In this document: piece by piece, positions 54,453-62,878 of the stretch
Numbering within the stretch: the first letter of the stretch is position 1
Layout: each line of letters opens with the position of its first letter
Assembly (NCBI GenBank): GCA_047632435.1
Contig: JBLICU010000006.1
Coordinates: 6,427-70,426 of the forward strand
Direction: 5' to 3'
Origin: JAMZMI01 sp047632435
GTDB taxonomy: Bacteria; Bacteroidota; Bacteroidia; Cytophagales; Cyclobacteriaceae
Length of the DNA stretch: 64,000 nt
Position numbers and translations under genes: made by a program
The notes under the pieces: model-generated
Seen by the model: the letters and a program-made list of their open reading frames with translations, nothing else
What the model was told of the DNA's origin: nothing
Databases searched by the model: none

Positions 54453-55581
54453 GCTTGAATAAGTCTGCCAGTTTAGTCACAACGTAATCCACTTGTTGCT
54501 TGTTGTTGTATCGGCTAAAAGACATCCGAATGGCACCTTTGTTTGGGTCTGCACCAATCGCATTTAGCACATGTGATCCAATGTTGGATCCGCTGCTACA
54601 TGCACTTCCTCCGGAAACAGAAATATTGGAGATATCAAGGTTAAATAGCAGCATATCATTGATTTCATTGGGAGGCAGACAAACATTCAAAACGGTATAA
54701 AGGCTATTTTCCAAATCTGCGGAATTGCCATAAAACCCAACACCTGGCACTTCTGCTTTCAATCGCTCTATCGCATAAGCTTTCACACTTTCTATCTGTC
54801 TTCTGTGTGAGTCCATATTAGCATAAGCCATTTCCAGGGCTTTGGCCAATCCAATTATTCCATACACATTTTCTGTTCCTCCACGCATGTTTCGTTCTTG
54901 TGCGCCTCCATGCATGAATGGATGAATTTTTCTTTTATGGTTTACATATAAAAAGCCCACTCCTTTCGGGCCATGAAATTTATGTGCAGCACCGACCATA
55001 AAATCGACATTTGCTTTTTGAAGATCATGGCGATAGTGTGCCATGGATTGTACCGTATCAGAATGAAATAGGGAATCGAAATTTTTGCACAATGTACCGA
55101 TCGTTTCAAGGTCATTGAGGTTGCCAATTTCATTATTGGCATGCATCAGAGAGACGAGTGATTTTGGGTACTCTGTGAGCAATTCCTCAAGTTGATGCAA
55201 GTCGATGTTTCCAGAAGCGTCCACATTCAACATATGTGCTTTCACCAAACCATGTTTTTCTAAATGGTCAATGGTATGAAGAACAGCATGATGCTCCAGT
55301 GGAGAACTGATAATGTTTTTGATATCATAGGTAGATACTGCACTGGTAATTGCCGTGTTATCTGCTTCAGTTCCCCCAGAGGTAAAGAAGATCTCCGAGG
55401 GAGAAGTGTTCAACAAATCTGCCACTCGCTTCCGTGCCTGCTCTATGGCCGCCCTTACCTGTCTGCCATGTGAATGGATAGAGGACGGGTTACCAAAATG
55501 ATTGAGCATATATGGTTTCATTTCTTCAAAAACAGCCTCGTCAAGCGGGGTGGTAGCCGCATTATCAAAATATACCTTCAT
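54445..55581 (-). CDS. Cysteine desulfurase (NifS/IscS family)
   Basis: A 378-residue fold-type I PLP enzyme. The PLP lysine is Lys201 in GAAHKFHGPKGVGFLYV and the catalytic Cys is Cys328 in SVSGGSACSSGS. The SGGTEADN pattern (68-75) and MHANNEIG (147-154) also fit. It mobilises sulfur from cysteine for Fe-S clusters or tRNA thiolation. The long SGGSACSSGS active loop is typical of class I (IscS/NifS) enzymes. No isc or suf genes lie alongside, so its exact pathway is open. Confidence 0.93.
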   Translation of the reverse strand: MKVYFDNAATTPLDEAVFEEMKPYMLNHFGNPSSIHSHGRQVRAAIEQARKRVADLLNTSPSEIFFTSGGTEADNTAITSAVSTYDIKNIISSPLEHHAVLHTIDHLEKHGLVKAHMLNVDASGNIDLHQLEELLTEYPKSLVSLMHANNEIGNLNDLETIGTLCKNFDSLFHSDTVQSMAHYRHDLQKANVDFMVGAAHKFHGPKGVGFLYVNHKRKIHPFMHGGAQERNMRGGTENVYGIIGLAKALEMAYANMDSHRRQIESVKAYAIERLKAEVPGVGFYGNSADLENSLYTVLNVCLPPNEINDMLLFNLDISNISVSGGSACSSGSNIGSHVLNAIGADPNKGAIRMSFSRYNNKQQVDYVVTKLADLFKRG

Positions 55582-55641
55582 GATTTCGTTATTCTTTTAC
55601 ATTGCAAAAATACACATATTGCAGCCTAGGCTAACCAATAA

Positions 55642-56262
55642 ATGATGAGAGGAGAAAACACGATTTTAGAATACCTTAAAAGGGTACAAGCCATAGCCAA
55701 AACCGGATTGTCCTATGCAAAAGACCGCTATGATCTTGAGCGCTACGAGGAACTTAGCGAAAATACAAACGATTTGCTGGCCGAATATTCCAGGGCGGAC
55801 TTAGATGAGATCAGGTTCAATTTTGAAAGTTTGGAGGCCTATCCCACTCCGAAAGTTGATGTGCGCGGAGTTGTGCTTCGAGAAAATGAAATACTCCTTA
55901 TTCAGGAAAAGTCAGATGGAAAATGGGCATTGCCTGGAGGATGGGCAGATATTGGATTTACGCCTGCAGAAAATGTAATCAAGGAAATGTGGGAAGAATC
56001 CGGCCTTGAAGTGAGAGTGGATCGCTTGTTGGCTGTTTGGGACAAACGCAAACATGACCATCCGGATGATATCCACTATGTCTACAAACTCAACTTCCTC
56101 TGTACTATCACCGGAGGTGAATTGTTGGCTGGTCATGAGACTTTAGCTGTCAATTTTTTTGATATCGACTCACTACCAGAATTGTCCCTGATGCGGAATA
56201 CAGCAGCCCAGATCAAGGAGCTGCATCGTTTGGCGCATTCAAGCGAAGTTTCTTTTGACTAG
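55642..56262 (+). CDS. Nudix hydrolase with Nudix_hydro_N domain
   Basis: 206 residues. The first about 55 residues form the helical N-terminal domain seen in X-linked-nucleoside-diphosphate hydrolases (ILEYLKRVQAIAKTGLSYAKDRYDLERYEEL split by normal spacing). The Nudix box spans about 99-121 (GGWADIGFTPAE...KEMWEESG), with Phe where the first box Glu usually stands, as in several members of this subfamily. It probably hydrolyses ADP-ribose or another nucleoside diphosphate derivative. Divergent from the cysteine desulfurase. Confidence 0.88.
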   Translation: MMRGENTILEYLKRVQAIAKTGLSYAKDRYDLERYEELSENTNDLLAEYSRADLDEIRFNFESLEAYPTPKVDVRGVVLRENEILLIQEKSDGKWALPGGWADIGFTPAENVIKEMWEESGLEVRVDRLLAVWDKRKHDHPDDIHYVYKLNFLCTITGGELLAGHETLAVNFFDIDSLPELSLMRNTAAQIKELHRLAHSSEVSFD

Positions 56263-56344
56263 TGCAGTCATTTGTAAAAAAGTACTGGTTTTATAGACTA
56301 AAAAATAAGTTATTAGTACTCAATAACCAATCATTCCACTAAGT

Positions 56345-56447
56345 CGCAATCAATTCCTTAATCTCCATCATTAATTTCTGAGCGAGATGGTCTCGCCGTA
56401 GAGGCGCTATCTGATTCAGCATAGATCCTAATGATTGGTTCGGTGCG
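56345..56447 (-). pseudogene. Decayed second copy of the glmM-like 3' end
   Basis: On the minus strand it encodes EPIIRIYAESDSASTA, then after a one-base frameshift HLAQKLMMEIKELIAT and a stop. This matches the last about 33 codons of the phosphoglucomutase/phosphomannomutase gene at 57611-58993 (EPIIRIYAESDSASTADHLAQK..., ending DIKELIVG), at roughly 85% by eye. The Fic gene lies between this fragment and the intact gene. Confidence 0.8.
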
Positions 56448-56520
56448 GGCTCAATTGAATAAAGTGACACTTATGTTAAAGTGCAATTGCTTACATTTGA
56501 TAGTATCATTTGATAGTATC

Positions 56521-57477
56521 ATGAATCCTCCTTACGAGATTACTCCTGCGATATTAAAATTGGTTTCATCCATTTCTGAGCAATTGGGTATAATCAAGGC
56601 AACACATTTAATTAAACCTCAAACTGAATTAAGAAAGAAAAATACGATTAAGACCATTCAATCCTCTCTTGAAATTGAAGGAAACACATTAACTGTAGAG
56701 CAAATAACAGCCTTGGTGGATAATAAAAGAGTAATGGCACCTGCCAAAGACATTCAAGAAGTAAAAAATGCTATTCAGGTTTATGATAATATCAAAAATT
56801 ATAAACTTGATTCAGTCAAAGACTTTAAAAAGGCACATTTGGCTTTAATGAAGCACTTAATTGATTCCCCAGGAGAATTCCGAAAAACTGAAGTTGGAGT
56901 TGTCAAAGGGTCAAGAGTGCAGCACCTTGCCCCTCCAGGGGAAATGGTAAATGGATTGATGACCGACTTATTCAAGTATTTGAAACAAAATGATGAGATT
57001 CCTCTAATCAAAAGTTGTGTATTTCATTACGAATTGGAATTTATCCACCCATTTATTGATGGAAATGGCAGGATGGGGAGGCTATGGCAAACCATCATTC
57101 TTATGAATTATAATTTTGTTTTCCAGTATCTTCCAATAGAATGGATCATCAAAGAAAGGCAAGATCAATATTATAAATCATTAAGTATCTCGGATAAGAC
57201 TGGGCAAGCGACCCCCTTTGTTGAGTTCATGTTACAGGTAATTAATGAGGCTCTGGAAATAGCACTCAATAGCCAAAGACCAGCCTTATCAAAAAATGAC
57301 CGTTTAATGATTTTTAAAGAATCAAATAAAAACAGTGAATTTTCACGTCAAGATTACTTGAAACACTTCAAAGAGATCTCATCAGCTACTGGAAGTAGAG
57401 ATTTAAAATTTGCAGTGGAAGAGGGCATAATTCAAAAAAGTGGTTATAAAAGAATGACGAAATATAATTATAATTGA
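56521..57477 (+). CDS. Fic-family protein (Fido domain, class II)
   Basis: 318 residues from ATG 56521; an upstream in-frame start at 56431 overlaps the glmM remnant. Fic motif HPFIDGNGRMGR at 176-187 is complete, so AMP transfer is possible. The inhibitory helix S49-LEI-E53-G54 near the N-terminus matches [S/T]xxxE[G/N], which marks class II self-inhibited Fic proteins. A C-terminal winged-helix-like part follows from about 255. Fic proteins usually AMPylate cellular proteins; the target here is unknown. Codon use looks more AT-rich than the flanks. Confidence 0.88.
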   Translation: MNPPYEITPAILKLVSSISEQLGIIKATHLIKPQTELRKKNTIKTIQSSLEIEGNTLTVEQITALVDNKRVMAPAKDIQEVKNAIQVYDNIKNYKLDSVKDFKKAHLALMKHLIDSPGEFRKTEVGVVKGSRVQHLAPPGEMVNGLMTDLFKYLKQNDEIPLIKSCVFHYELEFIHPFIDGNGRMGRLWQTIILMNYNFVFQYLPIEWIIKERQDQYYKSLSISDKTGQATPFVEFMLQVINEALEIALNSQRPALSKNDRLMIFKESNKNSEFSRQDYLKHFKEISSATGSRDLKFAVEEGIIQKSGYKRMTKYNYN

Positions 57478-57610
57478 TCCCAACATGGGTTAGGCATGCC
57501 ATGCATGGTAATGAACTAGCTACTTTCAATCTGCAAATTATAAAATAAGGATTCGGCCTATAGCTGGAACCTGATTACCAAACTCCACTACCTAAAAAAC
57601 CAAACCCATC

Positions 57611-58993
57611 CTATCCCACGATCAATTCCTTAATATCCATCATCAGTTTTTGAGCCAAATGATCTGCTGTTGAGGCACTATCAGATTCAGCATAAATCCT
57701 AATTATTGGTTCGGTATTGGATTTTCTCAAATGCACCCATTCTGTTCCAAACTCAATCTTCAATCCATCTATCGTATTGGTCTGATTTTTAGCATATTTT
57801 TTTTGCAGCTCAGAAAGCACATCATCCAAATCCAAGGTGGACGAAAGCTCTATTTTGTTTTTCGAAATATGATAGCTTGGATATTTGGCTTTAAGCATCG
57901 AGCAACTTTTCCCAAATTCTGCCAAATGAGATAAAAATAAAGCAATACCTACAAGGGCATCCCGTCCATAATGAAGCTCAGGCAAGATCACTCCTCCATT
58001 GCCTTCTCCACCGATGACAGCATTGGTTTCCTTCATTTTGGTCACCACATTCACCTCTCCTACTGCTGCGGCAGTATATTGACAGCCATGCTTCTCAGTC
58101 ACATCTCTCAGCGCTCTTGTAGAGGAAAGATTCGAAACTGTATTTCCTTTCTTTTTGCCCAAAACATAATCAGCAATGGCCACAAGGGTATATTCTTCGC
58201 CAAAAGGTTCGCCATCTTCACTGATCATCACAAGCCTATCTACGTCAGGGTCAACCACAAATCCCAGGTGATAATCGCCACCACTGATTTCATTGCAGAT
58301 ATGTTGGATATTTTCAGGTAGTGGTTCAGGATTGTGAGGAAAAATCCCATTGGGTTCGCAATAAAGTTCTGTCACCTCCACACCCAACTTTTTCAAAAGT
58401 CGCGGCACAGCTATGCCGCCTGTACTATTGACGGCATCAACGACTACTTTAAACCCTTTTTCCTTAATGGCTGGAACATTTACCAGATCCAGGGCAAGAA
58501 TTTGATCAATGTGCCAGTCGATATAGGTATCATTTTCCTCGAAAGTTCCGAATTTTTTCGGGTCACTAAAAAGTAACTCTTTTCCTTCTGCCCAGTCCAA
58601 CACTTTCTCTCCTTCAGCGGCAGAAATGAATTCGCCTTTTTCATTAAGTAATTTCAGCGCATTCCAGCCTGATGGATTGTGACTTGCAGTAAGAATGATT
58701 CCTCCTTGGGCATTCTCAGCTACCACGGCCATTTCTACTGTAGGTGTAGTTGATAAGCCAAGATCAACAACATCTATTCCCTGGGCGCGAAGAGTGCTTT
58801 CCAGGATGGATCGGAACAAAACACCAGAAGGTCTGGCATCACGACCTATGACAACTTTTGGTTTTTCGTGTCTTTCTTTAATCCACATGCCATATCCTGC
58901 TGCGAATTTGGCAACATCTATTGGGGTGAGTGTTTCTCCCACTCTACCCCCTACCGTGCCACGAAGGCCGGAGATTGATTTAATTAGTGTCAA
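57611..58993 (-). CDS. Phosphoglucosamine mutase / phosphomannomutase family
   Basis: 460 residues of the alpha-D-phosphohexomutase family. Active-site Ser104 lies in LTASHNPSGWNALK, metal loop DPDVDR at 248-253, sugar-binding GEGNGGVI, and the phosphate-binding RKSNTEPIIRIYAE loop near 424-437. Length and the GEGN loop with TASHNPSGWNALK favour GlmM-like or phosphomannomutase activity; the exact substrate is not decided. It would supply glucosamine-1-phosphate for cell wall precursors or mannose-1-phosphate. Its 3' end is duplicated at 56345-56447. Confidence 0.9.
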   Translation of the reverse strand: MTLIKSISGLRGTVGGRVGETLTPIDVAKFAAGYGMWIKERHEKPKVVIGRDARPSGVLFRSILESTLRAQGIDVVDLGLSTTPTVEMAVVAENAQGGIILTASHNPSGWNALKLLNEKGEFISAAEGEKVLDWAEGKELLFSDPKKFGTFEENDTYIDWHIDQILALDLVNVPAIKEKGFKVVVDAVNSTGGIAVPRLLKKLGVEVTELYCEPNGIFPHNPEPLPENIQHICNEISGGDYHLGFVVDPDVDRLVMISEDGEPFGEEYTLVAIADYVLGKKKGNTVSNLSSTRALRDVTEKHGCQYTAAAVGEVNVVTKMKETNAVIGGEGNGGVILPELHYGRDALVGIALFLSHLAEFGKSCSMLKAKYPSYHISKNKIELSSTLDLDDVLSELQKKYAKNQTNTIDGLKIEFGTEWVHLRKSNTEPIIRIYAESDSASTADHLAQKLMMDIKELIVG

Positions 58994-59073
58994 TTCTTAT
59001 TGGTTTGTTTTAGCGGTAATAATTGAGAGTGAGGTGTTGTTCACTTCTGGTCTAAACACCTTTTTAGATTTTC

Positions 59074-59304
59074 TTACTTGAATTTTTCAAGGACCTTATT
59101 TACTTCCGATTCAGGATTTCCACAAGATTCATCTGATGTAACTGTTTTTCCACAGTAACCGCAAGTTGCACCTTCCTTATTTAAAAAAGGGCTTTGAGAG
59201 GCGCATGTTCCTTTGAACTCACCATTCTTTAAGAAGATCAATCTTACAGACATCAAAATAAAAAAAAAGGCAATAAATCCAATTGCAAGTAATACGGTAG
59301 CCAT
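59074..59304 (-). CDS. Small membrane protein with CxxC, Cytophagales type
   Basis: A 76-residue protein: one N-terminal membrane span (VLLAIGFIAFFFILMSVRLIFL) and a cytoplasmic or periplasmic tail with Cys at about 34, 48, 51 and 61, including CGYC. The CxxC-bearing tail suggests metal binding. I know similar small unannotated membrane proteins in Cytophagales but no function. It lies between the mutase gene and mazG, divergent from mazG. Confidence 0.7.
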   Translation of the reverse strand: MATVLLAIGFIAFFFILMSVRLIFLKNGEFKGTCASQSPFLNKEGATCGYCGKTVTSDESCGNPESEVNKVLEKFK

Positions 59305-59384
59305 AAGCGTGCATTTTGAGACAAAAATAAAGAATCTTTGTGTTCCTTTTATCTCAACACGAACAAACCTCTAAAAATTTCAAC

Positions 59385-60200
59385 ATGTCTAACGAATTAT
59401 CTAAACCTGATCTAAACCGAAAAGCGAAGCTTGAGGCTTTTGACCGATTGCTTACGATCATGGACGAGTTAAGGGAAAATTGTCCTTGGGATAAAAAACA
59501 AACGATGGAAACGCTGAGGCATTTGACCATCGAGGAAACTTATGAATTGGGTGATGCCATTTTGGAAAATGATCTGGAGGAGGTAAAAAAAGAATTAGGC
59601 GATCTGATGCTTCATTTGACTTTTTATTCCAGAATCGGCTCAGAGAAAGGAGCATTTGATATAGCAGATGTACTCAACCATGTTTGTGAAAAGTTGATCA
59701 GGCGGCATCCGCACATCTACAGTGATACGATTGCCACGGACGAAAAAACAGTAAAAGAAAATTGGGAAAAGATTAAGCTACAAGAAAAAGGGAATACTTC
59801 TGTGCTAGGAGGGGTGCCTAAATCACTCCCGGCGATGGTTAAAGCCATGCGGATTCAAGAAAAAGCAAAAGGTGCAGGCTTTGATTGGGAAAAGAAAGAA
59901 CAGGTTTGGGAAAAAGTAGAAGAGGAAATGCAAGAATTCAAAGAGGAATTCAACATTGAGGATGAATCAAAAATAGATCATGAAAAGGCTCAGAGTGAAT
60001 TTGGAGATGTATTATTCTCCTTGATCAATTATTCAAGATTTATCGATATCAACCCGGAAGAAGCATTGGAACGGACGAATAAAAAATTTATCAAAAGGTT
60101 TACTTATCTCGAAATGGAATCCAGAAAAGACGGCAAAAACCTTGGGGAAATGACATTGGATGAGATGGATGAGTATTGGAATAGGGCCAAAAATATTTGA
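59385..60200 (+). CDS. mazG: MazG nucleoside triphosphate pyrophosphohydrolase
   Basis: About 271 residues from ATG 59385. Two MazG domains: the first carries LRENCPWDKKQTMETLRHLTIEE...ELGDLMLHLTFYSRI (about 20-90) with the metal-binding E-x-x-E pattern; the second (about 150-255) has EEEMQEFKEEFN and EFGDVLFSLINYSRF. It hydrolyses (d)NTPs to NMP and pyrophosphate, cleaning the nucleotide pool. A TTG start at 59340 is less likely. Full length. Confidence 0.93.
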   Translation: MSNELSKPDLNRKAKLEAFDRLLTIMDELRENCPWDKKQTMETLRHLTIEETYELGDAILENDLEEVKKELGDLMLHLTFYSRIGSEKGAFDIADVLNHVCEKLIRRHPHIYSDTIATDEKTVKENWEKIKLQEKGNTSVLGGVPKSLPAMVKAMRIQEKAKGAGFDWEKKEQVWEKVEEEMQEFKEEFNIEDESKIDHEKAQSEFGDVLFSLINYSRFIDINPEEALERTNKKFIKRFTYLEMESRKDGKNLGEMTLDEMDEYWNRAKNI

Positions 60201-60362
60201 TTCGGCGAATTGAATACAAATTGCGTCATACTTTTAATCCGAAATAATGGGCTATAGGTAACTGAATTTAGGCGTTTAGTCGAATGGTACCATGAGTTTT
60301 AACCAAGCCTTAATTGGAGCCATTATATTCGCATGCAATTTACTTATATCCTAAAAATTATC

Positions 60363-60767
60363 ATGCTTAAAGAATTTAAGGCCTTTATTATGAAAGGCAA
60401 CATCCTTGACTTGGCGGTTGCTGTGATCATCGGCGCAGCTTTCAAATCAATAGTCACATCATTTGTAAATGACATCATGATGCCGCCTGTCGGAGTGCTT
60501 CTTGGTGGAGTAGATTTTTCGGATCTTGCTTTTATCCTGATTAGTGCTGCTGAAGGAGCTGAGGCAGTAACTATCAATTACGGAAAATTCATTCAAACCA
60601 TCATTGATTTTGTGATCATCGCATTTGTTGTATTCATGGTAATAAAGGGATACAATAACATACAGCGTAAAAAAGAAGAAGAGCCAGCACCAACTGCAGA
60701 TCCAACTCCAAGCAATGAGGAGGTTCTACTAGGTGAAATTAGGGATCTTTTGAAATCAGGTAAATAA
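60363..60767 (+). CDS. mscL: Large-conductance mechanosensitive channel MscL
   Basis: About 134 residues from ATG 60363, with the diagnostic N-terminal EFKAFIMKGNILDLAVAVIIGAAF and two spans (about 15-42 and 78-100). The cytoplasmic C-terminal helix (EEVLLGEIRDLLKSGK) is typical. It opens under osmotic downshock to release solutes. The in-frame ATG at 60333 would add ten residues not seen in the family. Confidence 0.95.
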   Translation: MLKEFKAFIMKGNILDLAVAVIIGAAFKSIVTSFVNDIMMPPVGVLLGGVDFSDLAFILISAAEGAEAVTINYGKFIQTIIDFVIIAFVVFMVIKGYNNIQRKKEEEPAPTADPTPSNEEVLLGEIRDLLKSGK

Positions 60768-60781
60768 AACCCTAGGGTTTT
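60766..60781. terminator. 16-bp palindrome at the mscL end
   Basis: AAAACCCTAGGGTTTT is a perfect palindrome that overlaps the mscL stop codon region and ends in TTTT. With a CTAG loop it gives a short stem, so it may be a weak terminator. Confidence 0.35.
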
Positions 60782-60862
60782 AAAGATATAGGCGGTCAGG
60801 GTAACTTGTCCGTCTTTTTTATTGCCAATCAAACTATATTCAGCTCGGCTAGTTGTGTAAAC

Positions 60863-61315
60863 ATGCATTTAATGATTACCACCAAAGTAGAAATGGATAT
60901 GGATCGCGTCAGAGACGGATTTACCAAAGAGTTATTTCTGGCTCTCAATCCCCCGTTCCCAAAAGTCGATTTGTTAGAGTTTGGGGGTTGTAGAAAGGGC
61001 GATAAAGTCTCTATAATGCTTAAATTTCCATTCTTTAGCCAAATTTGGATCAGTGAGATATATGACGATTTAAGCTCGAATAAAGCTTGGTATTTTGCTG
61101 ATCGAGGAGTCAAACTGCCTTTTTTCCTAAGTAAATGGGACCACAGCCACATCGTTCGCCGGGTAAAAGATGGTTCGGAAATAGTAGACGACATTACCTT
61201 TAGTTCTGGGATGATTCTGTTTGATATCTTGCTTTACCCAGTGCTTTTAGGTCAGTTTATCTACAGAAAGCCCATTTACAAAAAGTGGTTTAAAAAAGAA
61301 AAGCAGCTCGTTTGA
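60863..61315 (+). CDS. SRPBCC-like ligand-binding-fold protein
   Basis: About 150 residues from ATG 60863; the upstream ATG at 60806 gives an unlikely extension. The beta-grasp around a helix expected of SRPBCC (Bet v 1-like) proteins fits the order of segments: helix after MDMDRVRDGF, strands WISEIYDDLSSNKAWYFADRG and HIVRRVKDGSEIVDDITF, and a long C-terminal helix. Such proteins bind lipids or act in coenzyme Q-type or cyclase pathways. Assignment is tentative. The gene ends inside the terminator hairpin. Confidence 0.55.
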   Translation: MHLMITTKVEMDMDRVRDGFTKELFLALNPPFPKVDLLEFGGCRKGDKVSIMLKFPFFSQIWISEIYDDLSSNKAWYFADRGVKLPFFLSKWDHSHIVRRVKDGSEIVDDITFSSGMILFDILLYPVLLGQFIYRKPIYKKWFKKEKQLV

Positions 61316-61323
61316 GCTGCTTT
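61300..61323 (-). terminator. Bidirectional terminator between convergent genes
   Basis: A perfect 10-bp stem AAAGCAGCTC / GAGCTGCTTT with a GTTT loop. On the minus strand it is followed by TCTTTTTT, a good terminator tail for the thioredoxin operon. The plus-strand gene's stop TGA (61313-61315) lies inside it. Confidence 0.8.
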
Positions 61324-61348
61324 AAATAATTTGTATTCATACTTTCAG

Positions 61349-61990
61349 TTAAGCATCTTTCCACTTAATTGTACAGCCAATTGCTCTTTGATTGGTCACA
61401 GTAGGCTTCTCCCCTTTGAGTAATGCGTTTATGGCATCCTCTACATATTTTTCCTGTACATCAGATGCCTCACGTGGACTATCGTCAATGGCGCCAATAA
61501 ACTCCACTTTAAATTTTCCATCACTTTCCTTATTCAATAAATATACATGAGGCGTTTTGCTGGCACCAAATGACTTGGCTACATCCTGGGTGTCGTCTCT
61601 TAGGTACGGGAACGGATATCCTTTTTCTTTGGCAATAGCAATCATCTCATCCATAGAATCCCCTGGTTGTTTACTCACATCATTGGGGTTAATTGCAATG
61701 ATAGGGAACCCTTTTCCAGCATATTTTTTATCCAGATCAATGATTCGTTGCTCGTATAGCTTGGCATATGGACAAGTGTTGCAGGTGAATACTATAATAA
61801 AACCTTTGGCATCTGCATAATTGGATAATGAGACCATTTTTCCATCAGTTCCTTTTAAAGTAAAATCTGACGCATAGTCGCCTACTGCATAACTCGCTGG
61901 CGCTCTTTCAGAGGCATTGACAAAAAGAACGGCGACTACTACCAATAGTCCGGTGATAATTATGATCGATTTTTTCATTGATTTTTTCAT
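61349..61990 (-). CDS. Exported thioredoxin-family (AhpC/TSA-like) protein
   Basis: A 213-residue protein: N-terminal membrane anchor or signal (to about residue 26), then an AhpC/TSA-type thioredoxin fold with the active Cys pair Cys70 and Cys73 in FTCNTCPYAKLYEQR. Similar periplasmic proteins with CxxCPY belong to the thioredoxin-like [2Fe-2S]-free redoxins of Bacteroidota. It probably reduces or peroxidises periplasmic substrates. Its start overlaps the TlpA-like gene by 4 bases. Confidence 0.85.
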   Translation of the reverse strand: MKKSMKKSIIIITGLLVVVAVLFVNASERAPASYAVGDYASDFTLKGTDGKMVSLSNYADAKGFIIVFTCNTCPYAKLYEQRIIDLDKKYAGKGFPIIAINPNDVSKQPGDSMDEMIAIAKEKGYPFPYLRDDTQDVAKSFGASKTPHVYLLNKESDGKFKVEFIGAIDDSPREASDVQEKYVEDAINALLKGEKPTVTNQRAIGCTIKWKDA

Positions 61991-62445
61991 TTTGATATTA
62001 TACTATTAACTAATTCTTGAAGTTCTAGTTCGGTAAATGCTTGTTCGTAGAAATATCTTGTACCATTTGTGTCCAAAATAAGAGTAGCTGGAATTGCGCC
62101 ACTCCAACTGGATTCAATTTCTGCAACAAAGCTTTTTTCATCCAACAAATATGAGCTGGATTTGATCCCCTTTTTTCGAAGCAATGTATTTGCTTTTTCA
62201 ATGTCCTGAATAAAATCAACACTGACAAGGGAAACTTCCAATTGAGCATTTTTGACAAGGGCATCAAAATAGGGAAGCTCCTGGACACAAGGCCCACACC
62301 AGGAAGCCCAAAAATTGATGACCTTTACCTTATCTGTTTTGATATCAATGACCTGTTGTAGTTGATCCAATTTTATAACCTGAATTTGCTGTGAATACGC
62401 TGCGCTATAAATCAATAGGGACAAAACCAAAGTAAATAATTTCAT
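61987..62445 (-). CDS. TlpA-family thiol-disulfide oxidoreductase
   Basis: About 152 residues from ATG 62445 (a TTG at 62457 adds four). Signal peptide to AAYSQQ (about residue 19), then a thioredoxin domain with active site WASWCGPC (Cys50 and Cys53) and a cis-Pro IPATLILD. TlpA-like proteins keep periplasmic cysteines reduced, for example for cytochrome c maturation. It forms an operon with the downstream thioredoxin-family gene. Confidence 0.88.
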   Translation of the reverse strand: MKLFTLVLSLLIYSAAYSQQIQVIKLDQLQQVIDIKTDKVKVINFWASWCGPCVQELPYFDALVKNAQLEVSLVSVDFIQDIEKANTLLRKKGIKSSSYLLDEKSFVAEIESSWSGAIPATLILDTNGTRYFYEQAFTELELQELVNSIISK

Positions 62446-62457
62446 GTGCTGAGTCAA

Positions 62458-62878
62458 ACGAGCTTTTAGGGTATTAGGTTTTAAACAAACTAAAAATATA
62501 ATTATTCTCAGATTAATCCCAAGAAAAGGGACAATTGTGATTTGCTTTTATAACTATTAGTTTTATACAATATCCGATATAGTTGTCTTATGGACTCAAG
62601 GATTATGAATTTCACAACTCAGGATTAAAAGATGTTAATAATATTCAATCTTGACGAAATAATTTAAGAGAATTGAAAATATGAAATATTCTAATTACTT
62701 ATAAACAATTGCTCAATCTTATCCACATTTTTAATAGAAATACCATATATGTGTTGACAGTCAGCCACTTAGACACATCTACTTAAATCAAAAATTTGTG
62801 GATAATTTTTTTTCATTCTTAGTTTGGAATGAATATAGCAAGAAATAAAAATGAAGGGTAAAATGCTAAGTAAAACTA
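62458..62878. other. AT-rich spacer with two perfect DnaA boxes
   Basis: No gene. It contains TTATCCACA at 62719-62727 and its inverse TGTGGATAA at 62797-62805, 78 bp apart and convergent in direction. Both match the consensus DnaA box exactly. The surrounding sequence is very AT-rich with runs of A and T. This could be an origin-related or DnaA-titrating element; two boxes alone are not proof of an origin. Confidence 0.45.

Noticed and set aside
62458..62878. Firm call of the chromosomal origin
   Set aside because: Only two boxes, no dnaA, dnaN, gyr or parA/parB genes nearby, and no GC-skew can be computed from this window.
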